From Silvanigrella aquatica (GTDB lineage: Bacteria > Bdellovibrionota_B > Oligoflexia > Silvanigrellales > Silvanigrellaceae), in NCBI RefSeq assembly GCF_001907975.1, contig NZ_CP017834.1, positions 2,637,356-2,701,355 on the forward strand: a stretch of DNA of 64,000 nucleotides, read 5' to 3'. Below, in pieces: positions 15,553 to 25,065 of this stretch (the stretch's first letter is position 1; every line of letters starts with the position of its first letter). The position numbers and the translations under genes are program-made. The notes beneath the pieces are model-generated. The model saw only the letters and a list, made by a program, of their open reading frames with translations. It had not been told where the DNA came from and did not search any database.

Positions 15553-17703
15553 TTAATTATTCGCTTCTTTTATTGTTTTTTTGAAGAGTTTTACGTATTG
15601 TTCAAAGGAGCCACCAGGGGCATTCCAATCAAAAGTCTTTGCATTGGTGATTAATTTTTTTTGAACTATTATTTTTTCAACTTCTGATAAGGAATTCCAT
15701 TGAGTTAAAGCATCGTTTACACTGGATTTTAAATTAAAAATAGTGCTTGAAGTGCTTTTTAAATCTACTTCAAAAGGGATACAAGTAAAATTGTGAATAT
15801 CAAAGCCTTTACCAAAGGGATTTGTGCATTGGTCAATCAATCCTTCTCTATAAGAAGAAATTGTCGCACTTCCTAAGCTGAGACCTTCAGCAGGAACAAG
15901 ACCTGCTGCTTCTAATTTAGAAGGTACTAAAGTAAAATCTGACGCAAAGCGAATCAATCTCCCTTTAGAAGCCCCTACAGAAGGTAATATGGCCAATTGA
16001 TCTTTATCAAAGTCTTTATAAAATTTAATCAATCCTTTAAATTTAAGATCTTTTGCGACATCTTGAACAGCAAGAATTTCGGGTGGCAACTTGCCACCCG
16101 TAGTACCCATGACGACAACTTGTCCATGATGATTTGTTACAATATCTTTCGCAAATTCAGCTAATACATCAATCCCTTTATTATCCGCAAATCTTCCAAC
16201 ATAAACAAATAAAGGCAAAGTTGGAGAACCAATAATTCCATTATCAAATAGAATTTTTTTAGTTTCTTTTTTCCGCATTTCATAGTTGGAATAATCTTTT
16301 GCTACCACTTGATTACCCAAAATCTCTGTCGAAGTGATATCAAAATTTTTGAAAAAAATACCATTATTAATTCCGACAAATCGACCTTGACTTTTTGCTA
16401 TTTTAAATGCCTTTGAAATATCTTTTTCAGTTGATGGCCAAAAACTAGGATTAGTGACTTCACTTTCAGTTGTTTTGGATACAAAATTTACCATATGACT
16501 TGTTTCAACAGCTAATGAGACTCTATTGTACTTATTAGTTTTTAATGGTTTTTCTAAGCCAAGTCTTTCAAAAGGTTTTAAATCGCCTGTATTTCCAGGG
16601 TGATTATCATGTATTGTAGATAAAACTCCTACTTTTGCTAATGAAACAGCAGCTCTTTTATCATTTAATTTTAATTGAAGAGGATTTGCAATAGAAATGA
16701 TTTTACTATTTATATGTAAAACGTCAAAAAACTCATTGCCAGACTCACCTTTAAAAAAGGTTGCAAAACTTGTTAAAGCACCAGTATAATATAACCATCC
16801 TACATTATTTCCAAATACAGAATAGACTTTGCTTTGATTAACAATATCAAAAATATCCCATCCTGAAAGAATATTTCCTTTAGTATTTGTAAAACTAAAA
16901 GTAGGATCTGGTTGAACAAGATATTGAATCAAATCTTTTTCAATAAGTTTATAAATAGTTGACTTATATATTTTTCCATCTAAATAATGCGGAAGAAAAC
17001 CCACAAAAGTTACTTTATTTAAATATTGAGATTTTAATATATCATAAAATGGAGAAACTAAAGCAGCATCAATTTTATCTGAAGCTGCCGAGTTTTTCAG
17101 AGAGTCTAATTCCGCATTTAATATCCCATATATATATTCACCAATTCCGCCTAAACGAGCATTTGGGGCTTCAAATGCGCCTAAAACAACTCTAATATAA
17201 TGATCATTTTTAACAGGTTCTTTTAAGTTATCAGATTTAATATAAGATTTTTCTAAAAACTCACTACCTTTACAATTATCGCAAACAAGATGTAGAAAAT
17301 TTTCTTTTGAAAAATCAATCGATTTAATAAAATCCAATTTTGAAAATAAATTTAATTTTTCAGATTCATTATTTGAATAAGCAATAGAAGATCTTCTTAT
17401 AATTTCATCTTTTATTTCAAAAGCTAATTTAAGATATAATTTATTTTTATCTTTTTTTAGTAATAAATTATCATATAAATTTACTAAATCTTGATCATTA
17501 ATAGAATAAAAGTTAAAATCACTTTGTTTTATTTTTTCTTCTTTTTTATCTATTAATTCATCTAACCTAGATAATAGAATTGTATTTGCAGTCTTATCTT
17601 TAGTACTTTCTTCTATAGGAGTATTTAAAATTTCTGATTTACTACAAGAATATGCTAAACTAGATAATCCTAATAATGTTATTATTCCATATCTTATTTT
17701 CAT
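15553..17703 (-). CDS. Glycogen/starch synthase-like (GT5) glycosyltransferase with a lipoprotein signal
   Basis: 716 residues. The N-terminus (GIITLLGLSSLAYSC) is a lipoprotein signal with Cys20 as the lipid site; a GGGAGAG site precedes the ATG. Residues 21-165 are a helical, Lys/Asn-rich region. A GT-B glycosyltransferase follows: RLGGIGEYIYGIL at 183-195 corresponds to the K-x-GGLGDV donor-binding loop of GT5 synthases (Lys replaced by Arg). YVGRFADNKGIDVL at 501-514 opens the second Rossmann domain, and LVPSKLEAAGLVPAEGL at 592-608 carries the conserved Glu residues. GT5 enzymes use ADP- or UDP-glucose in the cytoplasm, whereas this one should be exported, where no nucleotide sugar is expected. 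It may act outside the cell, for example in a host or prey cytoplasm; that is inference. A degraded paralogue lies upstream at about 18204-18282. Confidence 0.75.
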   Translation of the reverse strand: MKIRYGIITLLGLSSLAYSCSKSEILNTPIEESTKDKTANTILLSRLDELIDKKEEKIKQSDFNFYSINDQDLVNLYDNLLLKKDKNKLYLKLAFEIKDEIIRRSSIAYSNNESEKLNLFSKLDFIKSIDFSKENFLHLVCDNCKGSEFLEKSYIKSDNLKEPVKNDHYIRVVLGAFEAPNARLGGIGEYIYGILNAELDSLKNSAASDKIDAALVSPFYDILKSQYLNKVTFVGFLPHYLDGKIYKSTIYKLIEKDLIQYLVQPDPTFSFTNTKGNILSGWDIFDIVNQSKVYSVFGNNVGWLYYTGALTSFATFFKGESGNEFFDVLHINSKIISIANPLQLKLNDKRAAVSLAKVGVLSTIHDNHPGNTGDLKPFERLGLEKPLKTNKYNRVSLAVETSHMVNFVSKTTESEVTNPSFWPSTEKDISKAFKIAKSQGRFVGINNGIFFKNFDITSTEILGNQVVAKDYSNYEMRKKETKKILFDNGIIGSPTLPLFVYVGRFADNKGIDVLAEFAKDIVTNHHGQVVVMGTTGGKLPPEILAVQDVAKDLKFKGLIKFYKDFDKDQLAILPSVGASKGRLIRFASDFTLVPSKLEAAGLVPAEGLSLGSATISSYREGLIDQCTNPFGKGFDIHNFTCIPFEVDLKSTSSTIFNLKSSVNDALTQWNSLSEVEKIIVQKKLITNAKTFDWNAPGGSFEQYVKLFKKTIKEANN

Positions 17704-18395
17704 AAAGCTACTCTCCCTTTTTTGTAATTTATGTTTTGGCTCTCAATTCAGTTGAGAAATGATTAAAGTAAATTTTTTAACAATATTTTCTTTAGGCTTA
17801 CTGGGATTTTCGGTCACGTTCAAGCTCCTTTTCAAACCGTATAAAGTGACAGTTTGGATATGGTTCTTACGGGAAAGTATAGGCAAACTCAATCACAAAT
17901 TAAATTTTCTTATAATTTCGCGCTCTTTTTATGATATAAGTATCAGCTAGCTAATCTATTAAATATTCTTTCTTAGATAAAAAGAGTTAGCTAAAAAATG
18001 AGAGTTTACGGTTAAAATTTAATTTTGTAATTAATTATTTTAAATTTTTATAAAATATTTTAAAAAAACATATTATTATAAAATATGCTATTATTAGCTA
18101 TATTATTATAATGATATTCTCGCAAGAAAGACTATTAAAGTAGTAAAGAAAAATTATATTTATTCAATCTGCCATGAAAGTACTCCAACAAAGCGATTCT
18201 CAGAAAATCTCTACCAAAAGGTATGCAAGTAAAATTGAGAATATCAAAGCCTTTACCAAGTAGGTTTGAACATTGATCAATACTTCTTGAAAATTTTTAT
18301 TATTTAGTTCATTATATTTTTTAAACTCGTCTTAAAGATTCATAATAATTTTAAGAGCAGTCGATTTTTCTAACCTATTTCTAAAGGAAACAGAA
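17704..18395. other. Long intergenic region containing a decayed paralogue fragment
   Basis: About 690 AT-rich bases between the divergent GT5 lipoprotein and peroxiredoxin genes. A 63-codon frame at 17759-17950 has no ribosome site and no recognisable product. The only feature I can support is the GT5 relic listed separately. Promoters for both flanking genes must lie here, but I cannot place them. Confidence 0.5.
18204..18282 (-). pseudogene. Relic of a second GT5-like lipoprotein gene
   Basis: Read on the minus strand this gives SIDQCSNLLGKGFDILNFTC and then IPFG, closely matching LIDQCTNPFGKGFDIHNFTC plus IPFE in the intact gene (around residues 622-644). DNA similarity covers roughly 80 bases and fades on both sides. 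It is too diverged to be a recent duplication and too short to be functional, so it is a remnant of a paralogue. Confidence 0.8.
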
Positions 18396-18920
18396 ATGAG
18401 CCGATTTTTAAAGCTATTAATCTCTATTTCTATAGGAGTTTTCGTATCTGATTATTGTTTTGCACTTAATGTTGGAGAGCCAGCTCCTTTATTTTCATTA
18501 AAAAATCAAAATGACAAAGTGATTTCATTGAAAGAAAATAAAGATAAAACTTGGACGGTCGTTTATTTTTATCCCAAAGCGGGAACACCGGGATGTACCA
18601 CACAAGCATGTGCTTTTCGAGATTCCATTAAGCTGATTACAAATCAAGGTGTGGTTGTTTATGGTGTGAGTACTGACAGTGTTACATCAATAAAGAATTT
18701 TTATGAAAAACATCATCTGAATTTTGATCTGTTAAGCGATGAAGATGGTAAAACTTCGGTAGCCTATGGAACAAAAATGCCTCTTTTGACTATGTCCAAA
18801 AGAGTTACTTTTATTGTTGATGATAAATTAATAGTTAGAAGCATTGAAGAGAATGTAGATCCTGCACTTGATGCGAAAAAAGTTTCAGTTAAAATAAAAC
18901 AATTGCGTGCAGCAAAATAA
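18396..18920 (+). CDS. Periplasmic peroxiredoxin, Bcp/PrxQ type
   Basis: 174 residues with an N-terminal signal peptide (LLISISIGVFVSDYCFA) ahead of a complete AhpC-TSA/Redoxin domain (VGEPAPLFSL). The peroxidatic Cys67 lies in PKAGTPGCTTQAC, and Cys72 five residues later is the resolving cysteine typical of the Bcp/PrxQ class. It reduces hydrogen peroxide or organic peroxides using a thioredoxin-like donor, here in the periplasm. Export is unusual for this class, whose better-known members are cytoplasmic. An AAAGGAAAC site precedes the ATG. Confidence 0.9.
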   Translation: MSRFLKLLISISIGVFVSDYCFALNVGEPAPLFSLKNQNDKVISLKENKDKTWTVVYFYPKAGTPGCTTQACAFRDSIKLITNQGVVVYGVSTDSVTSIKNFYEKHHLNFDLLSDEDGKTSVAYGTKMPLLTMSKRVTFIVDDKLIVRSIEENVDPALDAKKVSVKIKQLRAAK

Positions 18921-19141
18921 AATTTGTTAAATTGTTAAAATTTACTTTTGATAATTCAAAGTTACTATAAGCTGTTTGAGAAGCTGTTAAGAATAAATCT
19001 AAGCCCATTTTATCTTCACTAGACGTATGATGAGATTGGTTTTTTAATAACTTAATTACAATAGTACAAAATACATCTATAATTAAGTTTAATTTATTAT
19101 TTAATAATATAAATATCTTTTATAAAAAATCAGAGAAAAAT

Positions 19142-20083
19142 TCAGCTCAAAGCTAAAGTTAAGGCCACAGCGTGTGCAATATCTTCCGCAGATGCACCAC
19201 GCGATAAATCAGAAAATGGCTTAGCAGCACCTAGCAAAATGGGTCCCCAAGCCTCTGCCCCCCCAATACGCTGGGTAATTTTATAGCCAATATTTCCGGA
19301 ATCGAGATCAGGGAAAACAAAAACATTGGTTTTCCCTTGCACTTTTCCATTTGGATTTTTTCGTTTTGCGACGCTAGGAACACAGGCTGTATCAAACTGC
19401 ACTTCACCTTCAGCCATAATTAAAGGATATTTCTCAGAAAATAATTTATAAGCATTTCTCACTTTTTCCACATCGGGATGCTCTGCACTCCCTACAGTTG
19501 AAAAACTTAAAAAAGACAAGCGAGGCTCAGTGCCACTCCAAAAGGCAAAGGCTTCTTGGGACAAATAAGCAATATCCATAAGCTCAGCACTGCTAGGTTG
19601 CGGAATGACACCACAGTCTGAAAATAAAACAAGGCTTTCACCCCCGGGCGTTGCTTTTGGTAAAGCTAATAAAAAAGCGCTGGTAATCACTTTGGTTTGT
19701 GGTTTTAATCCCACTGTCGCTAAAGCAGCGCGAATAACATGTGCCGTCGAATTCACACAGCCAGAAACAACAGCATCCACTTCTCCCAAATACAGTTTGG
19801 CGCCTCCCTCGAAAGTAGGATCCGTTGCTAAAACTTCAATTTTACTTGATAAGGATTTTCCTTTTTTTTCTGCAATTTTATGCATGACATCTAAAGTTTT
19901 TTGCTTATTATTTTCAGATTCTTTTACATTTCCTAAATAACATTGAATATTTAATTCATTTTTTAGCATAGCTGCTGCTTTAATAACACGTTCGTCTTCA
20001 CCTTCTGGTAAAGAAATTCTTTTATTTTTTGCCCGTGAAAAAATATTTTCCTTTGCTGCTTCCGTCAGTGTTTCAAATAGCAT
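19142..20083 (-). CDS. pta: Phosphate acetyltransferase
   Basis: 313 residues comprising only the PTA_PTB catalytic domain, without the N-terminal DRTGG/AAA-like regulatory part found in long forms. It converts acetyl-CoA + phosphate to acetyl phosphate + CoA, feeding acetate kinase. Conserved stretches include LPEGEDERVIKAA, DAVVSGCVNSTAHVIRAAL, LVFSDCGVIPQPSSAELMDIA-like sequence and NVFVFPDLDSGNIGYKITQR. I start at ATG 20083 because an AAGGGA site lies 8 bases upstream; an in-frame ATG at 20098 adds five residues and has no site. Confidence 0.96.
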   Translation of the reverse strand: MLFETLTEAAKENIFSRAKNKRISLPEGEDERVIKAAAMLKNELNIQCYLGNVKESENNKQKTLDVMHKIAEKKGKSLSSKIEVLATDPTFEGGAKLYLGEVDAVVSGCVNSTAHVIRAALATVGLKPQTKVITSAFLLALPKATPGGESLVLFSDCGVIPQPSSAELMDIAYLSQEAFAFWSGTEPRLSFLSFSTVGSAEHPDVEKVRNAYKLFSEKYPLIMAEGEVQFDTACVPSVAKRKNPNGKVQGKTNVFVFPDLDSGNIGYKITQRIGGAEAWGPILLGAAKPFSDLSRGASAEDIAHAVALTLALS

Positions 20084-20260
20084 ATTATTTCCCTTCATTT
20101 TATTTAAAGAATAACCATCACCCCTGATAAGATACGAATATCAATACCAAATTTATTCTTTAAAAACAATAACATCATTTAAAAATGATTAAAAATAATA
20201 TCAATAATTTTATATACGTTGTTACTTTTTAGGAAAGAGACTTCACCAAAAAATGATTTA

Positions 20261-21205
20261 TTATTTTTTATCTACATGAATAATATCGAGCGCTTTAGGG
20301 GCTTGCGTTTTCGCTCTTTTCTTTTTTGTGAGACAAATAACCACACCGACATCGGTTACGGTATTTTGTGATATAAACACGGATAATAGATTTGCTCTTT
20401 GCAAAATCATATACATACCTAATCCGGCACTGACGTTTTGCTGTCCTAATTGATGAAAATCAGGAGTTCCTGTCTTAAAAATAAATTTTACATATTTAGA
20501 CATAATGGCAGGATTTAATCTTCCAAAATTGTCGCGGACGGAAATGGCTAAATCTTTGCCATTAAAACCCCATTCCAATTTTACAACTTCATCTTTTTCA
20601 AGTTCAACAGGAACCGTTCTCGGTTTTTTTTCATGTTTAGGGTTAGCATCCCAAATCGCATTCATCAGCAACTCTTCCTGTATTTCTACAGCGTATTGTG
20701 ATAACACCGGATTTTGGCCACCAATAATGGGCTCAATCTGTGCAAAAAACTTTTCCAACTCTTCAGCGTATTTTAATCTTTGCCGGGAATCAGAAACTTC
20801 AAATGTTTTAATAATTGGTAAATCTATACCTTGAATATTTTGCACATTATCCATGGGAATAAGGGAACGAACACCGGTGATATTTCCATTATCATTCCCT
20901 TTTTTTAAAGACCACTGCCGCATGAGAGCTTGTTTCACACGATCGACAAGAAAATCATTTTCATTGTAAACAACATAGTGATTGAAGCCTTCAATATCAG
21001 CTTGTCCCTTAAACTCAGGAATTTTAGTTACGTTAGCAACCAACATATTTGTAGCAGAAGTAGATTTTTTGGTATGATCATCTGTTAAATAAATATCGCA
21101 ATCGTTTTCGTTTTCAGATAAATTAAAATTATTTTTAATCATATCCTGAAGAGGCTGTTTTATACTTTCATCAGAAAGAGTAAGATAAACTTTAAAGTTC
21201 TTCAA
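20261..21205 (-). CDS. GHKL-fold ATPase-like protein with N-terminal receiver-like domain
   Basis: 314 residues from a TTG at 21205 with an AGGAG site 7 bases upstream. The C-terminal 140 residues have the boxes of a histidine-kinase-type ATPase: N box EIQEELLMNAIWDA (Glu178, Asn182), G1 box SVRDNFGRL (Asp225, Gly228) and G2 box SAGLGMYMI (Gly261, Gly263). There is no dimerisation or His-phosphotransfer segment, as in RsbW/anti-sigma-type proteins. The first 100 residues (FKVYLTLSD, CDIYLTDD, FLVDRVKQALMR) look like a degenerate response-regulator receiver. It is encoded with rsmB and a lapB-like gene on the same strand. Its target is unknown. Confidence 0.7.
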   Translation of the reverse strand: MKNFKVYLTLSDESIKQPLQDMIKNNFNLSENENDCDIYLTDDHTKKSTSATNMLVANVTKIPEFKGQADIEGFNHYVVYNENDFLVDRVKQALMRQWSLKKGNDNGNITGVRSLIPMDNVQNIQGIDLPIIKTFEVSDSRQRLKYAEELEKFFAQIEPIIGGQNPVLSQYAVEIQEELLMNAIWDANPKHEKKPRTVPVELEKDEVVKLEWGFNGKDLAISVRDNFGRLNPAIMSKYVKFIFKTGTPDFHQLGQQNVSAGLGMYMILQRANLLSVFISQNTVTDVGVVICLTKKKRAKTQAPKALDIIHVDKK

Positions 21206-21314
21206 GGGAATCTCCTCGTCCTACATATGTATGCTCTGTTTCGATCTTATTTAAAAGATCTTAACCCGAAGGATGTCAAAATCACAGAGCAACGTTAGGC
21301 AAAAGGAGTTAGAG

Positions 21315-22685
21315 CTAAGCATTACGTTTTAAAATCACACCAAAAAATCCGTCAATATCGTCTGGGTTTCCGCTATAGATAAGCAGTTCATTATCACGAG
21401 TCACATATTTTTTATAAAAATCATGAATACGATCCTGAGGATTTATTTTTTCAAAATTTTGATGTTTTTCTAAAAAGGAAGATATTTGATTAATTGTTTC
21501 TTCTAGTTCAAAACTACACACGATATAAATTAATTCCCCTCCAATGGCGACATTCTTAGCAAGGCCATCCAAAAGGCGCGTCTGTTCTAATGCACAATTT
21601 TGAATATCATTTAATGTACGTAACCATTTGATTTCAGGATGCCTACGAATAACACCCATGGCTGAACAGGGAGCATCCAGCAGAATTTTTTGAAATATTT
21701 TGCCTTGGCACTGCTCAACCACATCACCATGGAGGATTTGAACCCCTTCAAGCCTCATACGAGAGAAGTTTTCCCTTAATATTTTAAGACGCTTTTGCGC
21801 AAAATCACAAACTGTTAAATTTTGAGGTTCCACACCACTTTCCCAAAGATAAATAGATTTTCCTCCGGGAGCGGCACAGGCATCGAGGCAGGAGTCCGTA
21901 GGGGAAGCTTGTACCAAGCTTGTTGCCAACTGAGCCGCTTCATCTTGAACAATGTAACAGCCCTTTTGAAAGGCTTCACACTCTTTAAACTTCGGTAAGG
22001 TTTCAATTCTTAAAGCTCCGGGCATGGGACGCCATGAGCTTTCGATGGATTGTGTTTTGAGCAAATAAGTGGCCAAATCACTTTCACCTTCCGGTAAAGG
22101 ATTGCGTGTAATGAGTTTCAAAGAGTTTTTAGGAATGCGATTGTTATTTGACAACAGATATTCAAACCGCTCTAATGATAGTTGTTTATACCAACGCTCC
22201 ACCATCCACTGAGGAAAGGAGTGGTGCATAGAATAATAATCGACAGCTTGTGTTACTTTATCTGGTTTAGGGAAATATTCTGATTTTTTAGCAACACGAC
22301 GTAAAATAGCATTTACCAAAGAAGCCGCATTGGGAACACCGACTTGCTTTACGGCTTCCACAGTCTCCGAAACAGCAGCTCTTTCAGGCACTCTATCCAT
22401 ATAATATATTTGATATGTTCCAATACGTAAGGCATTTGCGACGCGAGGATCCAGGCTTGAAAAAGAACGATCAAGCATATGGGACATAATCCAATCCATC
22501 TTTGCCAGCCATCTTAAAGAACCAAAAACCATTTCATAGATAAAAGCCTTATCTAGAGGGCGTAAATTCGGATAATTGGCAAAGAGCTTTTCGAGGGCAA
22601 CGTCAGAATGGATATTGCGGGTTAAAACGTGTGTTAAGGCATCAATGGCAATTGCCCTTGTGAGCGAGCCAGAGCGTGTTGACAT
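21315..22685 (-). CDS. rsmB: 16S rRNA (cytosine-967-C5) methyltransferase RsmB
   Basis: 456 residues. The N-terminal 140 residues form a NusB-like RNA-binding domain (RAIAIDALTHVLTR, AAVSETVEAVKQVGVPNAASLVNAILRR). The C-terminal RsmB/NOP2 domain has the SAM loop DACAAPGGK (268-276), the Pro-Cys of DAPCSAMG (Cys340, product release) and the catalytic Cys390 in VCSFELEE. It methylates 16S rRNA using SAM. A GGAG site precedes the ATG. Length and domain order are normal. Confidence 0.95.
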   Translation of the reverse strand: MSTRSGSLTRAIAIDALTHVLTRNIHSDVALEKLFANYPNLRPLDKAFIYEMVFGSLRWLAKMDWIMSHMLDRSFSSLDPRVANALRIGTYQIYYMDRVPERAAVSETVEAVKQVGVPNAASLVNAILRRVAKKSEYFPKPDKVTQAVDYYSMHHSFPQWMVERWYKQLSLERFEYLLSNNNRIPKNSLKLITRNPLPEGESDLATYLLKTQSIESSWRPMPGALRIETLPKFKECEAFQKGCYIVQDEAAQLATSLVQASPTDSCLDACAAPGGKSIYLWESGVEPQNLTVCDFAQKRLKILRENFSRMRLEGVQILHGDVVEQCQGKIFQKILLDAPCSAMGVIRRHPEIKWLRTLNDIQNCALEQTRLLDGLAKNVAIGGELIYIVCSFELEETINQISSFLEKHQNFEKINPQDRIHDFYKKYVTRDNELLIYSGNPDDIDGFFGVILKRNA

Positions 22686-22729
22686 AGTTTAAACTCCAAA
22701 AAAATTGATCTTTGAATTTTCACTCTTGC

Positions 22730-24034
22730 CTAGGAATGTTCAAAGTTTGGCATAATAATTGGTTTAAGAGCTTCTTCGGTGTTGCAGTTTAAGCACTTCC
22801 AGGCAAAAGAAGAATAAAAAGAGCTGCATTTTTCACAATAATGAGAAGAATAGCCAATGCGCGCCGCTTCATCCTGTTTTGCAACAAAATTAAAATAGCT
22901 TGGACTTTCTCCTAATATAGCAAGTACATCACTTAAAAACCTGCTTTTTTTCAGCTCAGGTGAGTTCTGTATCAGAAGAGAAGCGTGAAAGATAGATGCC
23001 CAAAGGTATTTTTGTGTATTTAAATCAATTTTATCTTTGTTCAGAACGCGAGTGAATTCGCTTTTTACGATGGCATAACTTTCAATGGCCTCACGCTCGT
23101 CACTTATTTTGGATATGATTACAGATAAGTATTTTGCTCCTGCGACAGGAGAAACTGTAGTATTTTTATATATTTGAACTAGAGCTTCGAGATCTGCAGC
23201 TAAAGCAGTCCACATCATTTTGGGGTCATGGACTACTTTTTGCCATAAATCCTGACTTGTCGTTTGCCATAAAAGCATCAGAGCACGTCCTGAACTGCGT
23301 TCCCAGCGCAGGGCATTTCGTGCAAGTTCAATGGCTTTTTCAAGCTTTTCATTTTCTAAAAGCTGCATTTCTCCAATATGACATAAGGAATGCGCAATTT
23401 TAATTCTTAATTTATGATCGTGAGATCCTTTGTAAATTGACAATGCAGCATATAATTTATCTGGAAAAAAACCTTGAGAACAAATTTTTAGAATATGTTC
23501 TAATACTTCATAATTATGAGGAGTTCTGCGTAACAATTCCATAGCCGTATCAAAGGCACGTACATGAAGGCCAAGTGATGAATAAACTTGAGACAATTCA
23601 AAAAGAGCGCGGTGGGTTTCTTGTTTAGAAACATTTTGATGAGTTAATATCTCAATATACATTTTAACAGCGTCTTTTGTATTTCCTATTTGAAAAAAAT
23701 TTCTCGCAAGAACAAAAGCTTCAGAAATATATATAAAATTATAATTGCCCGAAACACTCATTCCCATTTCTATTTCTTTAATTTCTTCTTGTTCGGATTC
23801 TTCTGACACTCCTAATATTTTCAAATGAACTGAAATTTTTGATTCTAGTTTTTTACCTTCAGGAGCATAATGAGCACTTTTGCGAAAACGTCTTCGAAAA
23901 GTACGCCATAAAGAAGGAAAAAGAATGCCCAGAACAATGCCAACGGATAAACCGGCTCCCACAAAAAAGCTGGCTTCAAAAGTATCCCACATCGGCATAC
24001 CTTCAGCGCTTAATGTGGTCATTTGTCTCGTCAA
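22730..24034 (-). CDS. lapB: LapB/YciM-like TPR protein with C-terminal zinc ribbon
   Basis: 434 residues. An N-terminal membrane anchor (ASFFVGAGLSVGIVLGILF) is followed by TPR-like helical repeats (about 90-370) and a C-terminal rubredoxin-like ribbon with Cys400, Cys403, Cys414 and Cys417 (YCEKCSSFY, WKCLNCN). That layout is specific to LapB, which in E. coli controls LpxC turnover and LPS assembly from the inner-membrane face. I prefer the TTG start at 24034, which has AAGGAG 6 bases upstream; an ATG at 24100 would add 22 residues with a weaker site. It is encoded back to back with kdsB, another LPS gene. Confidence 0.8.
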   Translation of the reverse strand: MTRQMTTLSAEGMPMWDTFEASFFVGAGLSVGIVLGILFPSLWRTFRRRFRKSAHYAPEGKKLESKISVHLKILGVSEESEQEEIKEIEMGMSVSGNYNFIYISEAFVLARNFFQIGNTKDAVKMYIEILTHQNVSKQETHRALFELSQVYSSLGLHVRAFDTAMELLRRTPHNYEVLEHILKICSQGFFPDKLYAALSIYKGSHDHKLRIKIAHSLCHIGEMQLLENEKLEKAIELARNALRWERSSGRALMLLWQTTSQDLWQKVVHDPKMMWTALAADLEALVQIYKNTTVSPVAGAKYLSVIISKISDEREAIESYAIVKSEFTRVLNKDKIDLNTQKYLWASIFHASLLIQNSPELKKSRFLSDVLAILGESPSYFNFVAKQDEAARIGYSSHYCEKCSSFYSSFAWKCLNCNTEEALKPIIMPNFEHS

Positions 24035-24198
24035 CGTGATCTCCTTATTTAAGCTATTTTGAAAGCCTAGCATACGCTTTAAGCTTTGTCGTCTCTTCAT
24101 TAGCCTTTATGATTAATATTATGTAGTTTAGTTTTTGCAATGTTATGACCACTTCAAAATGGTATGACTTGATTTATCTCAATCATAAGGGGGAATTG

Positions 24199-25056
24199 AT
24201 GAATGTAACAGCTCCACAGCAAAATAATAAATCAATTATAATTATTATTCCAGCCCGTTTTGCTTCAACTCGATTGCCTGGTAAACCCCTTTTAAAAATA
24301 GGCTCTAAAAGTATTATTTCACATGTTGCTACACGTGCAAAAACATTAGCAGAAAGACTTTCAACTCTCAATAATGTGAATTCCGTAAATTTAATTGTCG
24401 CAACAGATCATCAAGACATATTCCAAGAAGTCACAAATATAGGAGTCAATGCAACAATGACTTCTTCTCATTTGATAAATGGAACGGAAAGAGTCTATGC
24501 TGCGGCAATATCCTTAAAAGAGAAAATTCAAATATCAGATCACGATTTAGTCATTAATATTCAAGGTGATGAACCTTTTTTTTCCATTGATGATGTTGAA
24601 AATTTAGCAAAAAAAATGCTTGAAAATACTCTAGTTCCTTTGGGTACACTCGCTTATAAAAGAAATGATGTTGATTTATTTTTTTCAAGTTCCGTGGTGA
24701 AGGTTGTACGCGATAATTCTCTTTTTGCACTCTATTTTTCAAGAGCTCCCATTCCATTCCCAAAGGAACTTCTTGGCGCAACAGGACATGATTGGGTACA
24801 AAAAATTTCACTTATTAAAGAAAATATTTCCTTTTTGCATCATGTCGGTGTTTACGCTTTTCAATTTGAAGCTCTTTGCCAGTTTGCAGGGCACTTAAAA
24901 CACAGCAGACTTGAGGAATTAGAAAGTCTTGAGCAATTACGCGCTCTGCAATCAGGTTGGAAAATACTTGTCAATGACGCCACATCAGAACCATTTGGTA
25001 TTGATACCCCCGAAGACTTAGAGAAAGCAAATGTCTATTTAAAAAATAATTTATAA
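24199..25056 (+). CDS. kdsB: 3-deoxy-manno-octulosonate cytidylyltransferase (CMP-Kdo synthetase)
   Basis: 285 residues. It activates Kdo with CTP for lipid A-core synthesis in the cytoplasm. Signatures: IIPARFASTRLPGKPL at the N-terminus (CTP-binding loop), NIQGDEPF, YFSRAPIPF, HHVGVYAF and FGIDTPEDLEKA. I place the start at ATG 24199, with AAGGGGG six bases upstream; an in-frame ATG at 24145 lacks a site. It is somewhat longer than the usual 250 residues. It is followed after 9 bases by a secreted protease/barrel gene, so the two are probably co-transcribed. Confidence 0.95.
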   Translation: MNVTAPQQNNKSIIIIIPARFASTRLPGKPLLKIGSKSIISHVATRAKTLAERLSTLNNVNSVNLIVATDHQDIFQEVTNIGVNATMTSSHLINGTERVYAAAISLKEKIQISDHDLVINIQGDEPFFSIDDVENLAKKMLENTLVPLGTLAYKRNDVDLFFSSSVVKVVRDNSLFALYFSRAPIPFPKELLGATGHDWVQKISLIKENISFLHHVGVYAFQFEALCQFAGHLKHSRLEELESLEQLRALQSGWKILVNDATSEPFGIDTPEDLEKANVYLKNNL

Positions 25057-25065
25057 AGTCATATT

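Noticed and set aside
17759-17950. 63-codon frame upstream of the GT5 lipoprotein
   Set aside because: No ribosome site, no recognisable product and a composition like the surrounding spacer.
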